A stretch of DNA of 64,000 nucleotides from Toxotes chatareus. Taxonomy: Eukaryota; Chordata; Actinopteri; Toxotidae. A program made the translations under genes and the position numbers. This document shows, piece by piece, positions 25,513 through 38,559 of the stretch. A model generated the notes under the pieces. It ran no database searches. It worked only from the letters and a program-made list of their open reading frames with translations, and was not told the DNA's origin. Each line of letters starts with the position of its first letter. The first letter of the stretch is position 1. Location: assembly GCA_016801885.1 (NCBI GenBank), contig CM028888.1, forward strand, positions 2,030,501 to 2,094,500, read 5' to 3'.

Positions 25513-25558
25513 TTTCTGTATCTTACAGCTAACAGAGGTTAGCTGTAAGATACAGAAA
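25513..25558. repeat. Perfect 21-bp inverted repeat with 4-base loop
   Basis: The left arm 25,513-25,533 (begins TTTCTGTATCTTACAG) is the exact reverse complement of the right arm 25,538-25,558, with loop AGAG. All 21 pairs match and pairing stops sharply at both outer ends. No flanking duplication is visible. It may be a recent snap-back duplication, a miniature foldback, or a transcribed hairpin. Confidence 0.95.
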
Positions 25559-25586
25559 CATATGCACTGACTGTGTGTACTGTGTG

Positions 25587-25590
<4 letters not shown>

Positions 25591-25621
<31 letters not shown>
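25591..25621. repeat. (TG)n microsatellite
   Basis: An uninterrupted TG tract of about 31 bases, just right of the perfect hairpin. Alternating purine-pyrimidine tracts of this kind can adopt Z-DNA. Confidence 0.95.
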
Positions 25622-25623
<2 letters not shown>

Positions 25624-27461
25624 TTGTATGACAGCTCAGCTTCTAACTGATCTCAGAACTCACCAGGAACTGCACTTCTTTGTTGTTTCACTCCAGCTTT
25701 TGTTCTTCTTCCTCTCATCTTTACACAGTGTACTCGGTGCATGAAGTCGATTCATAAAACCCCAGGACGAGCGAGAATTTCTCACTCAGATTTTCAGCTC
25801 CTGAGGTTGTGTCTGCACCAGTTGGTGCAGCCCTGAGTGATTTTAAGCCTTATTGCATCTTTCCGTGGATTTAGTATGAAAGCACACCATCTCTACAATT
25901 TGTGTTGTGTTTTTTTTTTTTTACGTTTCCTCTTGTGGACTTTTTTATGTATGTTTGCTATATTAATTACCTTATTCTACGAGCATTGGCTTAAAATGAA
26001 CAAACTATTCTTTTTATTAGTATTTTTGTGAGTTCAAAGCGAATGGAGTTTAGACTGGTAGCCTACGTGCAGCCTCCAGGAAACAATCATATCCTTGGTC
26101 TCTAAAGTCCAACACTGACAAAAGTTCTCCCCTTCTCCTGCCTGTTCAGCTAGAACCCACCAAACTGTCTGCCATATCTATGGACACATAATGCAACCTT
26201 AAATAATGTCAGGTGTTTTTTCCCCTCCGGTCTTACTGTAGCCGTGTGGGCTCACAGCCGAGACGCTCAGCACTACAAACCCAGGTCCTCCACTTGACCC
26301 GACTCAGCTCCTGCCTCCTGATATCTGGTGTCCTGCTGTTGTACTTTGGTGAAGTTACACAACTTTTAGTCGCCTGTAGGTCTCGTTGAGCATATTGTTT
26401 AATTTCGACTGGACACATATCAACCCTGCGCTCTTGTCTTACTCTCAAATCACTTGACATATAGTGAGGGGAAAAAAACTGACTCGACATCCTGACACCA
26501 CCGACTGTGGGTTCTTGTTCTTGTTCTTTTCTGGTCATAATTACTTTCTTCCCGGACTGAAGCACAGTGTAAATATTAATATAATTTCATTATGTTTTAT
26601 AATTAATATACTGTGATATATAGTCCAAAGAAATTCAGTCAACGTCCCCCAACATAGAAACGGCATGTTGTTCCAGTAGTAGCTACAGTCCTGTGAACCC
26701 TGCCCTGACGCTTTCCAGCTTTTTTAGAAAACATGTCAGTGAAGACAGGGACAACGTTATACATTGAACAATTATGAGTAAATATTGGATCTACATTTGA
26801 ATATTTGAAACGTAAATAGCGTTTTCCCCTTTACAACTGTTTCTAGTCCAGAGAGGTTGGAACTTATGAGATCAACATGAAGAATTGTTAAAGATTCAAG
26901 ACATTTAAACAACAATTCATAAACTCCAACTTTAATCTCTGTTTGAGTTTTCTCTCTGCAATGAAACAATGAATTATTAATGTATGATTTCTTTCATGTA
27001 GTTTCCCCATTACTCAGTCCCAACCACGGCATTAATATGCTAAGTGTTTTTATGTTTGTGCTCTCTCGCTGACTTGGTCTTGAATTCTCGCTGCATGAGA
27101 GGGAATTATTAATCAGACACCAGTTTCTCCGAGTGCTTCCTACTGTTACACTTTAACTGTTGCATCACAGTCTGTTTGTGCAGCTTATGAGAGGAGGATG
27201 TCGTCTCCTCTGTGTAATGCTCCTACAAAACATCTCGCAGGAGGAGGAGAGAGGAAAACCCTTAAAACAAAAAAACACCGTCCACACACACACACACATA
27301 GGAAACGACCTTTACTCCTCTTTTCACTGTTTTGTAAACAACAAGAGTTTAGATGTTTTGCCAATGAATGAGAACTGAAAATAGTAACAGCTTTTAAATA
27401 GCTGGAAATAACTAGCTTGTTTCTACCACTTCATTCCTATTACAGGAGGGCTCATTCTTTA

Positions 27462-27520
27462 GAATCTGAATCTGAATCAGAAACACTTTATTGACATGGT
27501 GCATAGGAGGTGCTTAGGAG
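27462..27520 (-). mobile_element. 3' tail of a retrotransposon copy
   Basis: GAATCTGAATCTGAATCAG followed by AAACACTTTATTGACATGG matches the general form of teleost LINE/SINE 3' tails and resembles the tail at 15.72 kb (AGATTCAGATTC...TATTGATCC). The orientation implies a minus-strand insertion truncated almost immediately. The inner boundary is uncertain. Confidence 0.5.
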
Positions 27521-28506
27521 GTCTATATGAGTTTTCCTGGGCCACCATGAAACTACAGGTCACAGGTGGCAGTGACGGAAACAGGTCTCTGAGTTGGCGA
27601 ATAAAAATTTTCTTTCCATCTCAGTTTGTAATTTCCTTTTTGTTTGTTTCTTAAAACCTGCAGACAAATAGAAGATTTTTCAAATTCTTACCCAGAATAA
27701 ATGTGTCCTTCAGACTCCTGCCATCAACCAGCTCATACTACAGGGTTTCATTCAGATCAGGAGGATAAAACGTGGCAGTGAAATATGTTTAAAATGACCA
27801 CGTTGGCTCTGACTACTTTGAGACTCAGATTAAATTGTTCGGTTATTGATGGGATGATGATCATGACGAAGAGATGAGGAGGATGCTGGGGGCTTTAACA
27901 CTTTGATTATTGCATGTGCAGTTTGCTGTCAGGCTTTTTTTTTCCTGACTCAGCAGCTTCATGGCATCTGACAAAGCCCTGGGCTTAAAATCTTGAGTCA
28001 AGCATTGTTTCCATCGACATAAAGCCCATTGATTCCACATCGGACAGCCCCGCTCCTGTTGATCTGCTCAGACTAGTCTCAGGTGGGTTGCCATCCACTT
28101 GTCAGTGCAGTAACAGCCTCCTGCAACGGTTTTAGCAGCCTCAACGTGCAGCAGTGAAGGTGGAGTGCTGATGAAGCTGCGGCTCAGAGTGGCTCTCTCA
28201 GCTCAGACAGATGCAGGAGGAGGTTGAGGAAACAATTCAAACGTGTGAGAGCATCCCGTTTTGCTCCTGTGTAAATCTTTTTGTGTGTGTGACAGATTCA
28301 GATACTGAATCTAATGTTATTTGGTTTTCCAAGAAATTCTACTCAGATTTTGTGCAATTCTGTGATAAAATGCTGTTATATTAAGTTACAAGTCAGCTAA
28401 AATAGTTTAAGGAGCTTATTGACATCTGACATAAGTGACCTAGTTGCCATTTTTTGTGCTTTACTCTCTCAACTGTGAATTTGTGTATGAAGTATAGTAA
28501 GACAGT

Positions 28507-28521
28507 CTGCCCTCTAGTGGT
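28507..28521 (-). promoter_or_regulatory. CTCF-like motif
   Basis: The minus strand reads ACCACTAGAGGGCAG, which fits the CTCF core consensus CCASYAGRKGGC at every position. A single motif match in 64 kb is expected to occur by chance fairly often, so occupancy is unproven. Confidence 0.4.
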
Positions 28522-30031
28522 CAGAAATCTAGCACAGCTATTAAGGAGCAGTCCAAGGAAAATCAGTATGTGTAGAGTTAAACATGTTGCAGTTGTGACC
28601 CAGTTCCACCACAGGAAAAACAGACACTTCTCAGATTCTCCTGCAGCACAGTCCACCATGTTGTCTTTATGCCCACTATGTCCTAAACGTGTTCGAACAC
28701 ACCAAACGCTTTGTCCCTCCAAACATACACACACCTTCGTTCTGCTCTCCCACCTTGCACTGCAGTCCTGCCCTGTCTTCACACAGCAAAATGATGAAGG
28801 TTGTTGTCACTTCTCCACTGCTCTGGCAGGTGGGGAATCAATGTGAAACCCCCAGAGACCCATCCTGCTCTTTATATCCCTGCCACACAGACACACGCAC
28901 ACACACACACACACTGATGACAAGAATCCTCATCAGTTTTTTCTGCATATTTTTTTCCACCTTGATTTACATGGAGGAGCGAGTCCTGGGCATTGTCAGG
29001 TTGTTCGCTCATCCTGTGTTACATGATTTCTGAGTACTGAGGTTGAAATATCGCCTTTCTTAATGGTTTAGCACTGCATTAGTAATTCTGAAAAACGATA
29101 GGCCAACCAGATCAAAGTTCTTTTGCCGAGGCAGTTTCTCAGACCTGGAGCAAACTTCCGTTTTATGTACAGCACAGGAACTCTTTCCTTTTTTTGTTTT
29201 GTTTTAAAACTGAAACCACAGAGACAGGAGAGTCTTCTCATCTAACTCAAGAAAGAAAGCTCATGAGTGAATTTCCCAAAGTGTTAAAGACCCTGCACAA
29301 ACACTGATTAATTATACCTCTGCTTGCTCAGGTTAAAGTTGGACAGAGCCATGCTGGGAATTATTTGAGGTCACTCTATGAACTAATGAGAACAGTGAAG
29401 GTGTAAATGGTCCCGTCTTTAAAGGTGCAACAGTACAAACAGGAGTGTGAGGGAGAGGTCAGTCAATCATGATTTAAACATCAGCAGACCCTATCAACTG
29501 AGTATACTGTTTCTGTGTGTGTTCACCTGAAGGTGACCTGGAAGACTTTTAAGTAAGTGACCAAATGTATGATTTTGCTGTTTTCTTTATTCCTGTCTTT
29601 CATATCCAGCGTGTGTCCTCCTGTATGTCTCGTTCCTTTCATGAAAGAACAGAAACACTGACGGGAGCAGGCTCCTCACTCCTCTGATGAATAAAAGAAA
29701 ACAACTGTCCCGGGCACACAGAACCCCGAGCTCACTGTGGCTGACAGAAATCAGAGTAATATCACAGAGCAAAACTGTGATTTATCTTCTGTCTTCACAG
29801 TCATGTTCTATAACATGTAAAACCCACAGCTGAGTTCTCACCTCTGATGGTTCTCCTGTGATGGTGCTGTTTTTATTTTTAGGTGTGGTCTCTGCAGACT
29901 CTGTTTGTCTTATCGTGAGGGTGAGATGGCATTATATTCTGCCTCTGACTAAACTGTATTATCCTTCACTGACCAAAGACTAAGATAACAAGACTCAGAA
30001 GACAGAGGACTCACCTGGCCACCAGCCTGCA

Positions 30032-30117
<86 letters not shown>
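30032..30117. repeat. (CA)n microsatellite, 86 bases
   Basis: This is the longest uninterrupted simple repeat in the window, about 43 CA units, and is likely to be length-polymorphic. Confidence 0.98.
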
Positions 30118-30121
<4 letters not shown>

Positions 30122-33100
30122 CTGGGGAAAAATGCAGAAATACAAAACCCACTAAAGAAAGAGACTGCTCTTTAAGTTTTTTAAAGAGTAAGTTTTTTTT
30201 AACTATAAGGCCCAGAAATCCTGCAGTGTCTCATCAGTAAACTGCACGCAGCACTCTCACTCACGTTTACCAACACAGCTGCTCTGTGCTGCTTTTTACT
30301 GAAGAGACGAGGACGGGAAAAAGATCTGAGATACTGTGATAAAAGATGTTTAGTGCAGCTTTGTCATAGTGGGGCGCTCACTGGCTGCTGATTGTGAGGC
30401 ACTTTAGAGTTTGCTGTCACTGAGCAGAGACATGAACAAACACCACAGTTACAGCTGATTTCAAATGTGACTCACGTTTTGTCCTGGGAGGTGGGCTACA
30501 TGATGTTAAACTCTGAACCACCTGAATCACTCTGGACTCTGGGAAACTATGACAGGCATTTCAAAACAATATTTTCTGACATTTTAGGGACAAATTCAGT
30601 AATTAAAGAAAACAATTACGAACTAACCAAGTATGCATTGGCTGGAGCTCTAACAATTTTGCTCCCACACAGAAATGCCTCATTGTGCTCCTGGAAAACA
30701 CTTGAAACTAACTTCTAAGGCCCCAGCTGGAGTCCTGGAGTCACTGCAGAGTTCATTACACCCCAAAATACCAGAGTGTATAGTCTGGAGCTCACTGCAG
30801 ATGGTTTGATTTGGGAACAATGTTAGAGCCAGTGGCCTGTTGCTTATAGTATTGACAATGTGTTTTTTTTCCCAAGAACAAAAAGGGACCCATAAAAGAA
30901 AGACAGTGAACAGTAGCTAGACAGACTCATTTCTGCAGGGTGAACACAACGCTGAGTGTGTAGAAGCTGGTGTGGCAGGTGTGAAATAACATGCACGAGA
31001 AGTTACGTCTGGTGTTCAAGCTTGCTTGGCTAGCTAACTTCCACTTCTCATCACAGCAAGATGGGTCCTCACAAATGATGGGTTCCTAATGGCAGACAGT
31101 CAACGGCATGTGGACTTACTGAAAAAGGGGGGGAAGCCCTTTGAAATGTTCATACAGGGTAAAGTACTTTTTCCAGTCTGTAGCACACCACAAAAATTGC
31201 TAAACGCTCCTATGAGTCGTATCTGAGGGGGGAGCAGGTGACAAGTTACATTACTTTCATTATCAGGAATCAACATCGATTGTGACCAGTAGTTTCCCTT
31301 AATATCTTTGAGTGGACCAAAGTTTTAAATGGACAGAGCAACATTACCATCAGCAGAAAGGGTAAAGTTCTCATCAGGCCTTAGACATAATAGTGCTCTT
31401 GCAAATGAGAAGTGTAACAGCAGAGGAGATGAAGGAGTTCTTGGTTCTTTTACTGTCAAGCTTGAAAGTAAAAAAAAAAAGAAGAAAGAAACTCTAAATC
31501 CCTTTTGCCCTTTTTGCAGTTTATATCCTCCAGGACACACGTCCAGGCTCCAAAATCATCTTGAATATAATGCAGTCCCTTAATATATCCATGGTCCTTC
31601 TTACGCTTTTGGATCCGGTGTGACAAGTTGAGCATTATATGACATCCCATGAGACTGAGGGAAATGGGCCATGCTGCAAAAGCAATATCACTCCAGCTAT
31701 GAACGCATGCAGAATGCCAAGGGAAATGATTATGGGATTAACATTTAGAGAAAGTGTGTTTTAGCGACATCAGTGTGGGAGACGATTAAAGTAATATAAA
31801 ATCCACAACAAGGAATGACAAGGGAAGGAAATTAGAAAGCTGTGGGCAGCAAACATTCCCAGAGAACTTATTTAAAGGCGATGATCATGTTTGTAATGAT
31901 GGGAGGAAGCAGAGAGAGGAAACAAAGGCTTCTGACACAGAGGGAACGAGTTAAAAGAGGATAACAGAAGAGTGTGTGGTAATGTTTTCTGTACTGTATC
32001 AAATTAACAACACTGTTATTTCAGATGTTTGCATGTTTGATCTCATGGGATCACTTTTATATGTATTAAAATTCCAAAAAAAGTCCTATAACTTATAGGA
32101 GAAAATTCTACAGCCACAGGTCAGTGTACAAATCAAAAATAAACTATATGTAGCTGCTGTTAACCAAGTTATGACGACTGTGTGCTGCTGCTAAATAAAT
32201 ATTGTGCATTAAAATGTCACATTTCAGTATTTGTTTAAGTGTTTGCTTATCCTACTTACATACCATCATCGATGATGTATTATTTCCCAGTTTGGCCTGA
32301 GGGTAATAATATTTTCTGTTTTGAAACATTGCCCTCTGGTTTCACTTTCCATTAGGAAGCTCGGGAAACAAAAAACCAATACTGATGATAATGTGTGTTG
32401 ATATTGATGTACAGTACAGCACAAACCATTTCCCTCCCTTTGAAAGCCATTTGGATTCTGCTTTTATTCAGAGCAGCTTTGTTTTTGGGTTTTTTTTTTG
32501 TTTTTTTTTTACTGTTTACTTAACACTTAAGGCTAATTGATTTTTGTAGTATGAAAGAGGTCACCTCACTAATGAACCACCTCTTTTAGCTCGTTGCTTT
32601 TACCATGTGTTCTCATCTCTGTGCTCTCATCAACACTATTACCAGCAGCAGGCGGCGATTTAAAAAAAAAAAAAAAAACTTTGATCGACTCCGTGTACAC
32701 AACCTGCCCAGCACCAAACCACCCACAGACACAGTCAGAGGCTAAGCAGAGAAGAAAGATGAACATATAGAGTCAGAAGAGCGAGACCAAAATTTGGACT
32801 TCTAAGCACCCACATGTTTGCTAACATGTCAGCCAGTGCTGTGTGCTACTCTGCCACCAAGTCTCAAAAAATTAATTAATAACATAACTTTAAGGGGACA
32901 AATCTAATGAAAACCATCCAGGTCTTTGTCTATGACATTACTATTGCTCTTGTTGATGAGTTATTCTTTTTCTGCTGCTTATCCAGGTCTGATGGTGGCT
33001 GTAGGCTCAGCAGAGTCTGCCCTGAACAGCCACGTCAGCCAGCTCCTCCTGTGTAAACTGGTTGCATAATCTGTGTAAAGGTGGCAGTTAAGAAATTGCT

Positions 33101-33608
33101 GACAGGTAAATGGCAAAAAACATTTTCTCGAAAATGTTTTTGTGCACTCGATACACTGAAACACGTCTAACCAACAACTCTGCAGCGGCGTTTGTACATG
33201 AAGAGCAGAATTTGCAATCAGTCTTCTCACCTGACTGTGTCCCTTTAAATTTCACAATTCCTGTTTGAGTAAATTCCTGCTTCTTGTTTTAATAAATCAG
33301 TAGAACATAATGTGATGACTTTTGGATGCATTATTATTTTTAACTATATCGATTAATTAACCGCAATCGCTTCGTGATTTCCAAACCGCAAATCCCCTCA
33401 CAGATTTCCCTGAATCAAGCCATCGAATAACAGGAAGTTCAGACACCAGCTGTAAATCTGAATTGCCACCTTGGGTGGTGACTGCTGTGTTACATTGAGA
33501 CTGTGAAGGCTGAGGACAGTGCACGAGCCAAGCTGGCCATATGGAGCAGATGTTCCAATCTAATCATGCTCTTCTACCGTGGCCTTTTTATTGCATCAAC
33601 ATCCAGCA

Positions 33609-33658
33609 GATTATATGGGCTTAATGGACAGGTGGCCACAGGGTAGAGCATGTGGGAG
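33609..33658. repeat. Local duplication, copy 1
   Basis: This 50-bp segment begins GATTATATGGGCTTAATGG and ends GCATGTGGGAG. It matches 34,494-34,543 at 41 of 50 positions without gaps. It is not low complexity and is followed by unrelated sequence. Confidence 0.65.
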
Positions 33659-34493
33659 GTTTAAAACACCTGACTGAAGGCCACAGGTGTTATTTGCAAC
33701 TGTATGTGAAGGAAGAACAAACTCATACTGTCTGTCATACTGTTCAATACTTCATACTTTAACAGTTATTTAAACTGAAGCCTCTTTGATATTTTCTTTG
33801 TATTTCTCACACGTTTCATGTTGCCTGACCTATTAGAGAAACACTGGTGGTTTCGCATGATTTAACAGATCCACAAATCACAAACACTTCACACTGGGGC
33901 GACGGCTTTTTCTGAGATTTCAGATTGATCTCCTTTCTTCCATGTATTTCACTGAATTCAGTTTGTTTTGGTACACTGACAAAACCAAAGGAACAGGAAA
34001 CCTGCAATTAAGTCTAAAGGATTTGTAGTTAATAATCTACGATCTGAGCAAAACAGCAGCTGACTGTCTCAGATGCTGGACCTTTCCAATTTAGAGTTAA
34101 ATTAAAAATCTGTTATACATGTATTGGCTTCATATTTCTACAAACTAAGAGCTGAAAGTTGACGTTTGCCATTTTCCACCACACGGCCAGTGTTTCTGTG
34201 GAGCCATCATTAGAGGGCCTGTAACTTAAGACATTTCCATACTAGTTTAAACATGCAGCTGTAGTGGTTGCTGGAACATACTTCACATGCTACGTCTGTA
34301 ACACACTTCACATTTTACTGCAGTGCAACTGTCAGTCACGGAGCTATCATTGATTGGTTTCAGGTCAGGAGAAAGCAGAGTCCTCGCTTCTCTCCAGGGA
34401 TCAAAATCAAACATGTAAGACGTGTTCAGTCACTCATACTGAGCAGAACTTCCATTAGTAAGACTGACATTTCATGTGCTTCAGTGTTTATAG

Positions 34494-34543
34494 GATCATA
34501 TGGGCTTAATGGGAAGGTGAACACTCGGTACAGCATCTGGGAG
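34494..34543. repeat. Local duplication, copy 2
   Basis: The segment begins GATCATATGGGCTTAATGG and ends GCATCTGGGAG. It is the partner of the copy 885 bp upstream, in the same orientation. Either a dispersed repeat fragment or a duplicated regulatory element would explain it. Confidence 0.65.
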
Positions 34544-34976
34544 TCTGGGTAATGAGGGTTCATGCACACCCACACACACACACACAGTCTTTACACACAC
34601 CAAGTACGAGCCTTCAGGGATAGCTGTGGGAGTGTAATGGGATTATGAACAGATGTTGAGGACTGTAAAAGTCACATGAAAACTGGAAACCTGAAGGAAG
34701 GGCAAGAACTTAATTAAATCATATTTCCAGAAAATGACTTTTTTTTAAAATTTTTAATCCATTTTAGAAAGAATAAAATTTCACGTGAGAAAAAAAAAAC
34801 TGATTTCACTGTTTACATAAATATGTTTCTGGCTCATTATTTTTTAGCATTATTTTTCCTGCCCATTTTTCTCACCTCTTTGTGTTAACAGAAAAATGAT
34901 CTGAGCAGCTATCACAAGAGGAACTGGAATTGCATTGAACATCATCCACAATACCTTTATGATGCATTGTTGCACA

Positions 34977-34996
34977 CATACATACATACATACATA
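34977..34996. repeat. (CATA)n microsatellite
   Basis: Five CATA units in tandem. Confidence 0.95.
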
Positions 34997-36170
34997 ACAC
35001 GGTGCTGTGAGCAAAGATTAGCCACGTTTACAGAGTGGACTTGAAGTCAGGATGTGCTGGAATCGCTCTCTGTACTAATCCAGCTCTTTCTACTCCGGCT
35101 CAGGATGCTCGGGGAGAGAGAACAGTTCATTCCTCCCTCGTTCTCCTCGTCTGTACCAGACTAAGTTGTGACAATTCAATCTGTTCAGTGTCTTCCAACA
35201 TGAATTATGGATGAACCCTGCAACCTTTGAATGCAGTGGGGATTTATGTTGATCGAGCAGCCCTTTCGCTTTATAACTCTTCCTGCTCGTGTCACAGGCT
35301 CAGCGTGGATTTGAGAGCGGTCGTAAAAAAAATCAAGGTAATTTGCAGAGCATCAAAGCAAAGCATCCTGTTAGCACGCCTTTATTCCCCTGGTGGCAGA
35401 CCAATGATTGACTCTTGCCTGCTAAAACCCATTAGCTGCATTTATTCTGGCACTGAGTCCTTTCTGATTAACAATTAGTAAACATCAGTCCACTTCAGCA
35501 GACAATGCACTGATGGTGCAGCACAGGTCACGTGAATAAAAGCCTTTGATTTGTGGAAAGATGTTTTCATCTGTGTGAGACTGAGGCTATGATGCTACTA
35601 CGAGGCATCAAAAAATAAAGTATTCAGGCCATGTCCATAAAATATCAGCTTCCTGTTCATGTCCAGAGTCTTTGGTGGTCATAAGGAATTCTGTGCATGT
35701 CCTTTCATTTAGCTTTGTCCAAATCCTCTGGTTCATTTACTTAATCATCATTAGCTAACATTTCCAAATGCTCACAGGGAAAATTGCCTTGTTCAGTTTA
35801 TACTATTCCCACATGATTGTGGTAGAAAAATGTAATCTTCACAAATGAATCCGTGTTTTAGAGTTTGTGCTCACGTTTGCCTGCCAGCATGTTCTCCGGC
35901 CATGTGATGTTCTAAAAACGCTCTCAGGTTATTTTTCATGTTTTCATTTATGCTCATGCATTTGATGCCTTTTGTTGTGTCAGCCACAGTCCTCTGTCTT
36001 GACTCGCATTGATTTTTGCCAAGCACTTTTTAAATCCATAACTCTGCAGGTTACATGCAGAGACATAGAAGTGGCGATGGTGTGGTGCTAGCAGGCAGCA
36101 GGTATAATACTGATGCAACTGACACTGAGGAAAAGAAAGTCAGCAGGCACAGGCCCGGGCATCACAATAA

Positions 36171-36207
36171 AAAATGAGAAGAGTGTATTTTCCCCTCTTC
36201 TCATTTT
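36171..36207. repeat. 13-bp perfect inverted repeat
   Basis: AAAATGAGAAGAG (36,171-36,183) pairs exactly with CTCTTCTCATTTT (36,195-36,207) around an 11-base spacer. No flanking duplication or transposon terminus was seen. Confidence 0.8.
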
Positions 36208-38559
36208 GTGTTGTTTTTCTTCAGTAAACCAACATTAAACTTCTTATTTATTTCGAGGACATCAACAAAAAAAAGGGTACAAATATTAAGAAATAATATA
36301 TATGTGTAATTTTTAAAGAATGTTTTAGCTTATGTGTGATGCGCCACAAAAGCAATAAGTAAAAGAACACTGAAAGGTGTTGAATGGTGTGTTTGTGTGT
36401 GTGCACCCTGATTTCCTCCTGGTCATTAGACCCTTGGGCCACAAAGTTCAGTCTTTACCTGATATGTGCCTGTCTGTGAAGGACAAGATTATTATTGTAT
36501 GTGAGTAATAAGCCCAAGCATCCACTCTATCCTCCTTCCTACTACTTCTTTCAATAAAAAAGAGAAGAAAATTATTTTGGCACAGCATAAGTGTGTCATG
36601 TCACAAAAAAAATCCAGATTTTTCAATGTATTTTAGGATTGTGATTCCCTGGTCACACAATCACAGACTACAAGCAGTAAGGAGGAATTTAGATTAACCT
36701 AAATCGAGGATCAAGCTCACAGACTGGGGCAGAAATAGTTCAGATCCCAGCATCCAGAGAGCTTATGAGCCCAACAACAGCTGAGTTTCTTTTTTGTTGT
36801 GTGGCAAACTCACAGAATCAGTGTCAAACAGCTGCAGCTGCAACTGTCACAGAACATTTTCACCTTGCTCAGCTTGTTAATATACTGTTAACCATGTAAA
36901 TGTAAAATAAATTACACTGTTTCAAAATCCAAAACCTTCCTCCACCAACGCGGCATGATGTCGAAATGCACTAACACCTGTTTACAGCCACTCTGAAAAA
37001 CAAAGGCTTTGTTCTGTGCTTACAAAGTAGGTGTGGTGGCTGCTTGGATTTCCAGGATTCCCATCAGTGACACAACTCGGCTTGATTTCCTCCACCGCTG
37101 GCTCTTGCTCAACTGTTCTGAAGGATCTGCAGGAGAAACCTGGTGAAATACATGTCTGTTGTTTTGTTTTTGGATCAATAAGCACCTTCTGCACTGTGCT
37201 ACAACAATGTTCTGTTTGATGACATTTCCAACACAATGACTGCACTGAGATTTAATCTGGGACGAGTGAAATATTTCAGCAGTCGTCTGTCATTATGAAA
37301 TTTGGCTTGTGTCCATGACATGCTTGTTAAAACATGTTTGGGTTAATTTTCACTAAATATAAAAAGGCTAAGTTTCTTTTAAGCTTATTGTAACATGCAA
37401 CTAGCTCATTTTCAGCGGTTTCGCAGCAGCATGGTTTGAATAGCATTAGCCAAGTGAGTTTTATCGCCAACCAGATATGGCGGTGGTGGTATCAGCACTG
37501 CACTGTGTAATAGATTCTGTATGGTACAGCCATATGGAGACGTTTCACACGGCATCACTGAATGCAGAAGTCACCAGGGTTATTCCCTGATGACTGCAAA
37601 CACAAAACAGCCAGCATCTGCCATTGTGCATCAAGTACTGCTAAAATGGTAAAGAGCCATCATGCAATTGACTGCACAAACAGATTCAGAGGGGATTCAG
37701 GCAGAATAATTCAGATAATGCCTAAAGAGAAGAGGGTAGACATAAAGTGAATGGAGTGAATAACATAAAAAACATGCACATTTTTTCTTTCTGAACAAAA
37801 CGTAATAAAGTCAAAATGTGATAAACTGCACATAGGCTACAGCTGGGTGACAAATTAAAAGAAACAACAACATAAAGTGAGGTGTTACGGTGCTGATTCC
37901 CATTCATGGCCACTTCTTGGACATTTGGCCCTGGTGGTGGTGGTGATGGGGACATTAATGCATTCCCTCCATTCACTCATTAAACTCTGCGCCATTAAAT
38001 GTTTGCAGTTAATGGTCTCTGGTCTTAGGTTTTCAGAAACTGATGAACAGATTTAGACTTAAAGCGAGTTTAGCAGTGACAGGGGAGTTTATCCATAAAG
38101 ATCTGACAGCCAGAGCTGATGGTTTTAACCTTGTTGTATTTTATGGTAATCTCAGTCCCCTTAAGGAAGAATTCATGTCAATTTATATTCATAAGACAAT
38201 GCCCTCAAGAGACTCGAAACAATTAAAATAAAGTGTTTTTTTTTTTTTTATATGAGAGCTGGCATCTACATTTATTCCAGGACGGGTGTCGTAGAGAAAC
38301 AGGTGGTTGCGCCTCCAGAAAACTGCGTAGGTCTGGTTTCCGAGGGGCACTTGAAGGCAACATCAGTGGAGTCAGTTGAAGAACTTGTCCGGATGATTGA
38401 GCCGCAGCTGTTTTACCCCTTTTTACTTTGTTTTTACCGGCTGTTATTACCCCAGAGAAACGCAATAGACGTGAACGTATCGTCACATCTCACCCAAAAA
38501 CATAATTTACAAAAATATGTAAACACGAAAGTCCTGTGGTGGTTGAACCCCCACCTCCT

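Larger units (their letters stand above)
20501..27461. other. Intergenic DNA, no gene recognised
   Basis: No host exon or RNA gene is recognised. Contents are octamer-like palindromes at 20,909-20,947, A and CA runs at 22,234-22,250 and 22,265-22,295, a GGA array at 25,188-25,252, a perfect hairpin at 25,513-25,558, a TG repeat at 25,591-25,621 and an AT palindromic tract near 26,570-26,625. The rest is ordinary unique-looking sequence. Confidence 0.65.
27521..38559. other. Intergenic DNA proximal to galnt10, no gene recognised
   Basis: No exon is recognised on either strand. Features seen are a CTCF-like motif at 28,507-28,521, an 86-base CA repeat at 30,032-30,117, a local duplication pair at 33,609-33,658 and 34,494-34,543, a CATA repeat at 34,977-34,996, an inverted repeat at 36,171-36,207 and a T run at 38,236-38,249. 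The remainder has no signal I can interpret. Confidence 0.65.

Noticed and set aside
29949..30152. Cys-Val repeat protein on the minus strand
   Set aside because: It is only the translation of the 86-base CA microsatellite.
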